Assembly (NCBI RefSeq): GCF_015706575.1
Contig: NW_024037064.1
Span: forward strand, 10,641,606 to 10,705,605
Direction of reading: 5' to 3'
Source: Patiria miniata
Lineage: Eukaryota; Echinodermata; Asteroidea; Valvatida; Asterinidae
Length of the DNA: 64,000 bases
Shown here piece after piece: positions 1 through 12,400 of this stretch. The position numbers and the translations under genes were made by a program. Below the pieces are notes generated by a model. It was not told the DNA's origin. It did no database searches and worked only from the letters and a program-made list of their open reading frames with translations. Within the stretch, counting starts at the first letter, position 1. Every line of letters begins with the position of its first letter.

Positions 1-327
1 CCATGTTCTTTTCTGATTGCATGAAAAAGTTTTAGATTGAAAGTTTGGTTTACCGTCCCCCATGGATTGATGCTCATTTGTGTTCTGCATTTATTAATAT
101 GTCAAAATTGGCAAATGTTAAAAGTGCGCTTACAATACTTATTTTTACATTGCAACTTTTGGCGAATGTGTTGTCAGTCAATGTTTTTACCACAACTGAC
201 TGAACTCAGCCTTAATGTTAACATATGTGGTGCGATAATGCATAACAATATTCCAAAAGTATAAAAAGTTGAGTAAGATGGTTTTAGAAATTAATTTTCA
301 AAATGGTCATTTTTGTTTCTTTCCAAG
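1..327. other. Intron or 5' flank before exon 1
   Basis: AT-rich, no convincing coding segment or repeat recognised. It ends in a pyrimidine-rich acceptor (ttgtttctttccaag), so at least one more upstream exon is expected outside the window. Confidence 0.5.
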
Positions 328-423
328 CCTGTAAGCGGGAATGTCTTAATGGCGGCATATGCAACTTTGACGGTATTTGCAACTGTGAGGAGGGTTTTGT
401 TGGAGAATTCTGTGGAATTAAAG
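328..423 (+). CDS. Exon 1: EGF-like domain 1
   Basis: Phase 1-1 exon, 96 bp, residues 1-32 of the visible protein. It reads [28 protein letters not shown], a complete six-cysteine short EGF. The acceptor is ttccaag and the donor aag|gttaga. It is the first visible exon, not the first exon of the gene, because it has no Met or signal peptide and enters in phase 1. Confidence 0.85.
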
Positions 424-3400
424 GTTAGAGTTTTAAATTCATTGGGGTTAACATGTTGGATGTTAAATGTGTAGATACCACTGGAGTATAATAAATTACT
501 CCAGAGCTATTAAGTTCAGTTTTTCTATATGCAATTAAGCCTACTGGGCACTTCCATGTTTGTGCACAATCCTATATGCTTAAGCTCAACATGTTGTAGG
601 CAATGGTTATATGGGTTCTTCAGTTAATAAATATTTTGTGATACAATGTAGCACAGGTGCTACTGGGTTAATTATTTTGGTATAAAAAATCAGTGCAAAA
701 TCCACACAAATCGTGACTTTCGTTTACCAAAGTAATGTCAGGATTATGCATGTATCAGATTAGACCAGGCATTAACAAACTGTGTTTTGATTACCATTTT
801 AGTGTGTCAGCCAGCGTGTGTCCATGGTGTATGCATCAATGGCGTCTGTCAGTGCAATGGCGGATACACGGGAGATGATTGCAACGTGAAAGGTCAGATG
901 CCCAAACTTCTTATTCTATTAATCTGTTGCTTCTGACGCATAGGCCTTTTAATCTGAGTCATTGTGTGTATTCTAGTGACAAGACCATTTAGATTGAAAT
1001 TCAAAAGTTTTTGATTAGAATGAGTCTTCGAAAGTATTCATGCTATGAGCCCCGCTTATAAGAGAAAACCTTAGTACAGAGCTTATATTCAGGTATTTGC
1101 AGAAGCCTATACCAGGATTTCAACATTATCAACATTGAATCCCACTGGGGGACTTTAAAACTGGTTGGATGGCCACACCCAGCAGGAAACAATTGTGCTG
1201 CGATCAAGCTAAATGAGTTGTTTTGTCGACCCTGGTGGTTTTTTTTTTACAGATTTGAAAAGAGCACAATCTCAGCATAAATGCTGTTAGTTCAAAAATT
1301 ATACAAGTCAGAACACCAAGAGATGTGATGAAGTGATATGACAAAGTGGCCCCATTTTGGCCTGAATCTCCAAATGAAAGTTCCCGACAAGCAACTCATT
1401 TAGCTTGATGGCATCACAATTATTATCACTTGACTGAATGACATGCTAGTTTTGCCTAAATCCTTTTTGAGTGGCATTATATCCAGTGCCATATTTGTTC
1501 ATGTCCAGTAATAAAACCATCTATTATATTTTGATTGTTTAAATTAGGGAATAAACAACAGAAATCTTAATTTTTATGTGCATTGTGTATGCAATGTACA
1601 TTGTACTTGTATTACATACATGCGGAGGACAGCAACATAAAGAGAGAACATTAAGCTTCTTTGTTGTCCTCAAATGTACATGTACATCGTTTTTTTGAGA
1701 ACGGTCCTCTACATAAGTCTGTTTGCTTTAATAGTCTGTTGGCGAGTGTAATATTATAGGAACAATGGGAAACACAATGCCCTGTCCTTGGATGTAATGG
1801 TAAAGCATGAATGTGTGTTACACTCATACGGTGCACTGTGTGAGTGTAAGGTACCATTGAGAAAGCATATTGTCGTGTCCGTGCAATAAATTCGTATCTC
1901 CTAAAATGGCGTGTGACGTCATGTACGTGAAATGCGAGTTTTCAATGTCAAAAGGTCGTATCTCGCTTTAAATAACCCGGATGAACACACAAAGTCAATG
2001 GACGTCGCGATATGTGAGATACGACCTTTTTGCATGGAGCGTATTTGCGCCAGATACGACTTTGTTGCAGAATCGACAAGTGGTCTACCCCAGCTTTCTT
2101 TCTGTGATTGTTTAGGTGGTACTCCTGCACGGAATCCATAAACGAAACTCGGCCATTGTTTTTTTCTGATCGAGATGTTTAATCCTTTTTCACAGAGTGC
2201 CCCGTTGCCTGTCAGAATGGAGGAACCTGCTGGAACGGAACCTGTGTGTGTCCGTCTGGATTCACTGGGCTCTTCTGCGAAAGACTAGGTAAAATTTTGG
2301 CCAAACTCCTCAGCCCACATGTTAACAATTATTGTCTGAATGAAGAATCTTTTGCCTTTTTGTTACAGTCTTTATTAGGGGAGACTGTGAGGTTTACTTC
2401 AAGGTTTTGTTGGTTCAACTTTAAGTTACAGCTTGTTTAGTTTTGCATTCTTTTAGTGCTGGGCATTTTTAATAATAATTTATTATTTGATTATTGGAAC
2501 ATGGATGTTTTTGAAAATTCAACATTGAAATTGAGCCCGTAACTAAAGTTCTTTTCTTGTCTTGTGTGTATTTATTTTATTCTTTCCAGATTGTGAACAG
2601 CCTTGTTTGAATGGTGGTGTCTGCAACTTTGGAAGATGCAACTGCCCGCCACAGTTCCAAGGAGCGTACTGTCAAAACGAAGGTACGAAGATAAAAATAA
2701 AAAATGTGATGCTTATGTAGCCCCCTGGTAGCAGATGTTGATACAGTAATCTTCATTTTGCCCCCCTCCCCTCCCCCACAGCATATAAAGCTGGATATGC
2801 TGTTGCTCATGCGTACTAGTGCAAATGTCCTACCACAGAACTCGGCTTATCAGGGTTGGCACTTTGCTGCAGGTTTTTATTTTGGCTTTGGACTTATCAT
2901 TACAAACAGTATGTACACGGCGAGTCGCAACATGAACAGCAGTATTAAACTTTATTAAGTCAGTTATTGATTACGTGAAGTGCATGTGGAACGGTTTGTG
3001 TCGCAGTAATTGCGTTTATCCCTTGCATGTGTGTATACGTATACGCCGTGTGTGTCAGTACAAGTCTACCATCGCCTGATCGCGCGGGCGCGCGCGCGTT
3101 GAGTTGTTACTTTGTAACAACACAGTGGTGGAGCGTAGCAGAATGATGTTCGCTGTATTTTATGGCGGCCAAAGGACTGTTGAGTAGACAAATTTGTTTG
3201 GTCCTTGGTACGGGGTATTAGTTTAACCAACTGCATTGAATGACCGATCAAAATGAAGCTTACAAAATCCTCTTTACAGTGCATTTATTACTTGAAGTAA
3301 CGGCGTGTCATGAATCCGGGAACTTTCAGTGCAGTACGCACACTGCGGTAGCCCGCCGGTCACACTGTCAATTACGTGCAAATCTCTGTTGCTCATTCTG

Positions 3401-6400
3401 CTGTTAGTCAAAATGTGCGTGTTGTGACAAGTAGGGAAATGTACCAGGTACGGATGTTTAGTTGTTCATTTTGTAAAATTTTTCCTCCAGAATGTTTAAG
3501 TAATATATCTTCTAGTATAAACTCGGTGTGCATTAACCCTTACTCTCTGAGGGTAGTTTACTGCATGTCAGTTGGTTATGCCAATGCCCTCCAGCTGCAG
3601 TTTATTGGCAGATAGTTTTATTTAACAGTGAAGGCTCCAATTGGCAGGAGTTGGAGGCCCTGGAGGGTGCCTGATACTGACCAGCTGGGGGCACTCACTT
3701 TGTTATCAGAGGACTCTCATTGTTCTCTGTGGCATGTATTGGAGTGCCTGTCCAGTTACCCTTGAAATGACATGGCAGATATTGGAGGGCCATGCAAAAA
3801 ACATAGGAGATTTTCTTGAGGCACATATTGGCATGCGTTGGAGGGTCTAGTAGGGTAAGGGTTAATATGAAAGTCTTGGAAACAGCCGTGAGGCCGTCTT
3901 TTTCTTTGCTTTGTGTAGAATCGCTATGGAGTAGAGCGCGTCTTGTTCATGCCACTACAAGTACACGGACGTGGTCGTCTATGGAAGATGCGACTGAACT
4001 GTTTGTAATGTTTTTTTTCTCATTGATGACTTGCAGTTTGCCGGCCACCCTGCCGAAACGGAGGTGTGTGTGACAATGGTGTCTGTGTCTGCCCAGCAGG
4101 CTTCGAAGGAGTCCAGTGTCAGACCAGAGGTATGTCCTTCATCTTTCAAATAAACTTGAGTTGCATTCCTTATTTTCACAATGAGACACTAACACATCAG
4201 CCCTCAAAAGCCCCTGAAAAACATTGATGGGAACGGCGTAAAGATAGTTCATCAGAAATTTGCATTTTCTCTGAGGGACGATCATCTTTGATAATTATTA
4301 TTATTATTATTATTATTTATTCGGCCAACAAATGAACAAAAGTACAATGACAAAGCAAATATATATATCATAAAGTAAACAATAGGGACCATTAGAAATG
4401 GTACGTTTACTAGATGCATATGTGGCTTCCAAAATGTAACTTAAGTCACCATTTTGCATGTTTTTTTTTCATCTGACATACACGAACAATGCGCATTTCA
4501 CATTATTAGATGCAGATGTCGGTTTGGTGAATAACCACACAACATTGTCATATATCCAATATAATACTGGCCATTAGAAATGGTACGCTGTTGTATATTC
4601 CCCGTAGATTGTATGAAAAAGTACTCACAAAATCGAAAGAAAACGACACAACTTTGCAGTAACGTACAACTTGTATTCTTCACGTTCCACGCCACCTCGT
4701 ACCTTTTTTAACCCTGGAGGGCGCTATATCACAAATGCATGTAGACACAACATACACGTACGAGATGCATATGTGGCTTCGAAAATGTAACTTGTTGGGT
4801 CACCATTTTGCATTTTATTTTTTTATCTGGCATACACGGACAATGCGCATTTCACATTAAGATGCAGGTGTGGGTTTTTGTGAAATAACCACACAACATT
4901 GTCATAATTCCGAGCCGCATACGCATCTTGTACCCACGCCATGTCTAAAGGTCCCTATTATTTCAGCTGCAGAGCCGCTTACGTGAAACACATGCCCCTT
5001 TCCCTATGGCCAAACATGATGGCGTGCAAGAATATAAACTTGAATTGTCACTTTCTTAAAGGGACGGTCGTCTTTAGTAATTAATCTTTTCCAATTACCA
5101 TGAAAGACAATAATTATAGACAAAGAGGTCATGCAAAAGTTTTTCTGTCACAGAATCGTGCATTAGGTTTTTACTGCATAAACATATTTCAAAGTTGTCT
5201 TTTGTTGCACTGTAATCAGCATCCGTGGTGATTTTGCTCTTAAACTTTTGATATCGACATGCTTGTTTCTTCATGAAATCAGTGGTGGATATCAAGCACT
5301 TAATAGTGATCATAAGTGAAAAAAAGAATTAAATAAAAATTTCTTGGTTATCAGCTCCATGTTTGTGCCCTTGGGCAAGACACTTAACTACAATTGCCTC
5401 TCTCCACTAAGGAGTATGCATAGGTATCTGTGAGGGTGGAGCACCGAGTGTGTGCTGATATCAGCTGCCGCGTGGTCTCGTGCCATGATGAATGGTGGAA
5501 TAACTGTAAAGCGTTTCGAGATTGCCGAGACAATGGAAAGCACTATATAAGCATTATGATTTTTTTTTCATTATTAATAATATTGGGTATCATGAAAAAA
5601 GGTCTCAAGTCTGTTTTATATTTTGTTATTGCAGTGTGCATTCAACCATGTCAGAATGGCGGAGTATGTGTGAATGGTATATGCCAATGCTTGTATGGAT
5701 TCATCGGTCCCTACTGTGAAATCAGCTGTAAGTATTCATATTCTCAGACTGTCCTTAGCTGCAGTATGGCATCTTGATGATGCAGAGTTTTGCCATTAAA
5801 AATTTTCAACCTTTACTTAAGTCTTCTAAAATTGTTTCCCATTTTGTCAATGTCTTTGTTCAAGGGACACTAGTCAGAAGCCATGTGTGTGACAATAATG
5901 CTGAGATTGTGCTCTTTTCAAATCTGTAATAAAAAACATTTGACATCACAATTAATGAAATACATTCAGGGAACTTGACAAAAATGGCCAATTCGTGCAT
6001 AAGGCTTTGTGATATATCAACGCTTAGACTGACTATCTGTTCTTTATCTTCTCATAGTTGGCAGTTGTGATGACCTTCAGTGTCAGAACGGTGGTCATTG
6101 CCTTGGGGGTCGATGTGAGTGCGCACCGGGCTTCAATGGACCGACTTGCACTGTTAAGATACCAAGTAAGTTTTTGGTAAAGAGGCATGTACTTTCCGTG
6201 CTCGTGAACAAATTTGCTTGTTTTCCGCTAACAAATTTTAAACATTGAGTTTTGTATTTTTTCAAGGAAATTGTTTTTTAGTACATTTTGGGTGTGCAGT
6301 TAAAACAGGCTTCTATGTGCGGTTGCTCGCACACCAACAGACCACCAATGCAGCCTATACTGGCTCCGGATGCCAACATATATGTTTCTGAAAGGGGGCA

Positions 6401-9400
6401 GAAACCAGTTTACCCTGCAAGAACTGAATTATTGTTTGGCTTGAAATTATTCAAAATTTCTAAACTAAATTAATCCATAACTAAAAATCTGGTTTATTTG
6501 TTGTTCATTGTCTCATTCAAAAGTAAATAACTTTTACTTTTCCAGAAAAATAGCGCTCTAAAAACAAAATATATTTTAATGGTGAAATGTTTTTTAACTG
6601 CATGGCGTCATGAGTAAAACAAGAAATAAGTGCAGTGCATATTAAACATTTCTCAGTTGCCCTATTCTACTAGAAAAGAGTCCTTCATGGGAAATAATGC
6701 TCTGTAATGCAAAGTGAGAGTGAAAACAAGGAAGCAAAAGTGAAGATCTGAAGTGATTTCCCGTATCTTACAAATGTACAGTACATTACATGAAACAAAC
6801 CCTGTTCAGAACAACATTGAGTGTCCTTCGGCTAACTTCCTCATCTTTTATAAGTTTGAATATTCTGGCCTTCACAGATTGCAAAAGAATTTTATCTTTC
6901 TCTTCATGTACTTTTGCTTTCCATTTAACATTTATCTTTAATACTTGGTTTCCATTTGTACGAAGGCATGAAACTTTTCCTCAGATCAGCTGATTTCCTT
7001 GTGTTTCACTTGACCTTTTATGAAATTAAAAATACTGTACAAAATCGTGTAAAGATCAGAGTTTCCTCTTTTTTGTTACTTCCAATTTGCATGCCTATGT
7101 ACACTAGGCAATATACATTTGCAAACATAAAAACAACTACTTATGAAATATCTTACTGCCTGCTGGACTATTAGTGAATTACAGTCTAAAACATCCTGGT
7201 TTGGTGTCATTTTCAAGAGAGGCGTAATTTCTGTATCAATTTCCAACCATGGTCTGCCAACCAGCATTGGGAAAAAACTTGCCTTTTTCAAATACTGCCC
7301 CCCAATTTACCAAATTTAGTTAGCCCACATTTTGTTTGCAATCGGTTACACTTCTGTGAACAGGTACAAGCCAGCTGGACTGGTTCCCTGATATCTATAC
7401 ATTGCTCCTTTTCATCTGAAGTGGGGTCAGGGAACCAGACTGCAAGAAGTTGATTTTTGGTTTTTCAAAATCTTTGAACACAAAACGTCTAACAGGTCAG
7501 TTGTGAAATATTTGCTACAAAATACTGAGCCCCAAATCTATCTATTAACTCATCTTTTTCTGAAAATTACAGCAAAAACGGTAAAAAAAGTAGTTTTTTT
7601 TACAATTTTAAACATTATTCAGGAAGGCCTACCATTGCACGAAGTTTCAAAGCTTCAAGAGCTTTACTGTAATAATTACGCTAATTATCCATGGCAACTT
7701 TTGCGCAAAAGTGACAATTTTCGTTTTCACGAAGTAACACCCAAGTTCCATTTACCATTGTAAAGCATGGCGTGCACTCTGCTCAAATACGAGCAACAAT
7801 GTTTTCATGAAGTAGCACTCTCTTTGTTTGAGCGCGCGCACGCTGACCTCCGTTTCCATGAAGTAACACTCTTACAGTGTTGTGTAATACATTGGAGGGT
7901 GCCACTTCGTGAAAACGAAAATGTAAAGTTTCGCAAGGTGTTCAACTTTAGATGCTGTTTTCTCCGATTGCTAGTTTTTACTGTACATGAGTGTTACTTA
8001 GTGTTGTTGGTGACGATCTGTATATCACATGCATGTTATACATTAATGTCATGTATCAATTGTTGAGAGGCGACAATTTGGAGTGAAAAAGGTCCTGCTA
8101 CAATGCCATTTCCTGGTTACAAACATCCTGTTCATTAAAACCATGTAGAACATTTGTTAAATCTTCAAATTAAGGATTGTAGAAATTTGGTTTTGAATTT
8201 CTAGCCTCATATTAACTTACAGTACATCAGTAGCTGAGGACAAGTCTGTGGTGGCGTTACATCTACCTCGTTTGTTCAAGAACAAGGCCTTTTCTGTTCT
8301 CACACAGTGACTTTAAAACAAATGTCTTGTGACTTGGTTCCTGTGTGATGTGCATGTTACAACCGTTCACCTGTTCAGGGAGGAACTATCCAGCAGAGCT
8401 CATCAAAAGCTCATCTCTCTGAATGGAAATGTATGTGTTGTTAATTCCAAAAGAAATTGATTCAACATTAGATCTGGAAGTGTTATCTGCTAAATTGGTT
8501 CCCGTGGGTTGGAGTTGTATGCAGATCCAGGTGAAGAAGTGCACTCCTGATTTGGTTTCTATGAGCTGTTATGAGCTGGACAGTCTGGACTAACTTTTTT
8601 TTTATAAACTGGCATTTTTTATTGGTTCTTGGTTCCGGAACTTGCAGTTGCTCCATAGGTTCTTGTGAGCAGTTGCTGCAGATTAGTTCTCTGCAGAGAA
8701 CCTGCATATCAACTAGCTGCTTTCGGTTCTGTGGACTGTCACTGCTGGTTTGTTTTTAATCGAATTTTGCATTTCACTCTGTAAGTTTCATGTGATTGTT
8801 GATTGGTTCTTACTGAAAAACCTGCAGTTGCTCCTCTACTTCTTGTGAGCAGTCATTGCTAGTTGGTTCTTGCTGAGGATCTCTCTGGTACTCTTTTGGT
8901 TCTTGTGAGCAGCAGTTGCCTGTTGGCTCTGTGCAGAGAACTTGCAGGTCAATCTGCTCTAGTGCTTTCTGGTCGATTGTGGTTGGTTCCATGTGGGGAA
9001 CTTCCATTTCGGTTGGCTGTTTTGGTTCCTGCAAGCACTTGTTATTTGGTTCTTGGTCAGGAACTTCCTGATGCTCCTTTGGTTCTTTTAAGTAGCCACT
9101 GCTTGTTGTTTGTTGCATATCAATATCCAGTATTGCATTCTGTGTGCTGTCACTTGTGGTTGGTTGTACACGTAGGTGGAGAACTTGCATTTGGATATGC
9201 TGTTTTTGGTCTTGTGAGCTGTCAATGTTGTTTAGTTCTTGAACTCTGGTTCTTCCTAAAGAAGCAGTTTGTGGCTTCTTGGGAAGGACCTGCAACTCCC
9301 TTTGTTGCATCTGCCTGGGTTTTGTATTTCCACCTCTGCAGCATTTGCTTGCCAGTTTGAAGCACGGAAATGCCGTGACAAAGGCTTCCCTGTAGCCCTT

Positions 9401-12400
9401 GTTAGTTCCACTGTATACCAACGGGTTGATGGAGCAATTGATCAGCTGAAGTATTCCTGAAGTCAGGTAGAGATCTATCCAGGAGTCAAAGGACTTGATG
9501 AGGCTCATCCTTGGAAAGTCAGACAGGTTGATGACCACTAGAAAGATCCCTTGGGCAACAGTGGTTACACTGAGAGTGAAGAACACAGCAGTGTTTAACA
9601 GAAGCATAAGTGCAACCCGCGCTGTACGCCGATGCTTCTTGTTTGACGTCAGAGTTGGTTGATGATGGAGTTTCCTGATTATGCAACCATACAGGATGAT
9701 GTTTAATGATAGTAGAATCAGGTACATGGCAACCAGAAGTATGTTCCAAATGTTATTAGCTGCTTTTGTTCGGCTGTTGCTATTTCTGTTGAGAAAATAC
9801 CAAGCAACTCCTGTAGCTGCCGCCATCACCCACAGTATCACTGACACTTTGACTGCCCTTGTTTTGCTGGCTGCGGCAGTGGTACGGAAAGTCAGTGGAT
9901 GGCAGATGGCATAGAACCGCTGAAATGCCAGAGCGGTCACGAAACAATAGGATGCAATGAAAGCTGCAAATGCGATTGCTTGTATGATCCGAATCTCAAA
10001 TTCCTGATATAGCAAAGTCACAACTGCAAATGCCAGTTGCACAGTATCGGCCACGGCAATATTGCCCAAGTAGATATTTACAATGGTGTGCATGGACTTC
10101 ACACGGATTGCCACGAACAGGAAGATTCCATTCATTACCAGGCCGAATGGCACAACACACTTCTTAAAGTCAACCCAGAGTGCAATGTTGGCCTCATCAT
10201 GCCTCTGAAAGTCTTGATAGGCAAGGATCTCCTCCATACTCCACCCAGTCAAGTTGACCATGGTTGCAGGATTAAGCCTCGTCACTACTGCTGTGTTACT
10301 GTTAGCTATATAGCTGTCACATATGACTTAACTACAGGACTACTTAAGATATCAAAGTTTTGCCAGCTAACTGATTGAGGAAATACACTTGGTGAAGTGT
10401 AGTCTTGTTAGCTCTGCAGAAATCTTTTGGTTTCATTTCTCACTGAGAAGCATTTAAAGTTGCGTATCACCCACGCTTTTCAACAAATTTGATTTTCTTT
10501 CTCTGAAAGGTTGAGAGAGCCATCTGTTAATTGTTGTTTGATGCAACAAAAGTGCTCAAAATCTAAAGAAGGGTGCTGAACCACTAACCTGATGAAGTTT
10601 CAGCTCAGTGAATGCTGTACAAATGTATAGTAAAAAAAAAACCAACAATGTTCTAGGATCTCGATTTTAATTCAAAAGTTGCTGAATCATGTTTTGAATT
10701 GCGCCCAATTTCAGCGTCCGGAACACATTCTTATTTAGCCAATTGCAGCTAAACGATGTCACGCAACACGCACACCCATTCACAGCTACGCCAAATTCCA
10801 AAGAACTACTGACATAAATTTCCAAAGAAGATGCATCTTTAGACAAATCTTTGGAAATGACCTTCTTTTATTGTTTTCTTTAAAATGACAGCATGTCAGA
10901 AAGAATAATTTCACAAGATTTTTAGTGCCATTACTATCTTTAAGCCAAGCATGTTTTTCAACAAAAACATGTCACTTTAAACTTTTTGGTTAGCTGCAAA
11001 TGATATACTCTACGTTTAGTAAATTTTCAACTTTGATATTTTATTCCAACCTAAAACCTTTACAAGCACATCAGTTTTGTTTTACTGGAAAAAGTAAAAA
11101 AAAAGAAGAAAAAAAAAAGTGTGCAGAATGATTAGAGATTAAATTACAACCTCTTTTTTAATAACATTAAAAAATAACCTTTAAAAGTCATGATCTTAAA
11201 CACATTTTTTGTTGGGTGGGTTGCTTGATCTATAGCGAGTCTTCGAAATTCAATTACAAGATAAGATGTGGAACTGCTTCCCAACATCAAATTCAAGAAA
11301 CTGAAAGTTGAATATGTCAGGTATATTTCAGGAAATAGAGACATAATTACCATATTATTGCAATATCATCCACACTGATACAAAAGTGTTTCTGTTTCAT
11401 TCAAAATCATATCCTCTTGTAGGACTTTATCATTTTTCATAATGTTGTTTACTGCTTATAAAGTGTAATTGCTTTTCGGTAATAATTTGTCTGTTTTTGT
11501 GTAATGGCATGCCTGATACAATCTTTGCTTTCAAGGTTTTGCCACATCTACTGGTTTTTTATATCTAAAGCAATACTTGTATTATTCTTCATTCCTGCCT
11601 TTAAAGCTAAAGTCCATCATTTGCAGCCATCCAAAAAAGTAACTGGCGTATTATTGTTGAAAAACATACTTGGTTGAAAGATAGTAAGTGGATTAAACTC
11701 CCTGTGAAATTATTATTTCTGGCAAGCTGTCATTTTGAAGTAATCAACGAAAGAAGGCCTTTCCAACGGTATAGCTGCAATTCAGAACAATTCAAAACAT
11801 GTTTCAGCATCTTTTGATTTGAAATTGAGATCCTAGACTGCTGTTTTTCTCGGAATATACAGCTGAAGCTGAGCTGAAACTTCATCAGGTTAGTTGTTCA
11901 GTATCCTTCATTAGATTTTGAACACTTTTGTTGTTTCAAACGAACAAAATGCACAAATCACAAATGATGGACTATATCTTTAACAGGAAATTAATTTGTT
12001 TATGATTTGAGTATCAGATGTTCACGTGTGCTGAGCCAAACTACAGACATCTGGGGCAGATTACAATAAACGGTCTTAAAGCAGTCTAGCACGTTAGACT
12101 GTCTTAAAGCTCTGGTTGTCAGTCGGTTTATAAGTTAGACCATTTAAATTACATGTAGTGTTAAGACTCAGATCGTTTAAGTCTTGAAATAGTTAGCCGG
12201 AGGGCTGGCTTAAAACAGTCTATAGTTGGGTTTTTGTTTTATTTATCCTTGTGATGAAATATATTTTTCCCAGATTGATCATTTTGTCCCAGTTGATCAG
12301 TGTTTGGTAGTTCAAATGGCAGAGTATTGCTTGGAGAGAGCATTTTCCAGGATAGAAGGAATCTTCTACAGAAATGGATGACACTGAGTTGTTCTGCAAA

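Noticed and set aside
8863..9360. 165-codon plus-strand open frame
   Set aside because: It is the antisense shadow of the repetitive GPCR tail; no domain and no splice context.
10262..10285. Starting the GPCR at the first codon of the open frame (GTG at 10285)
   Set aside because: GTG is not a normal eukaryotic start; an ATG with a strong context follows at 10261.
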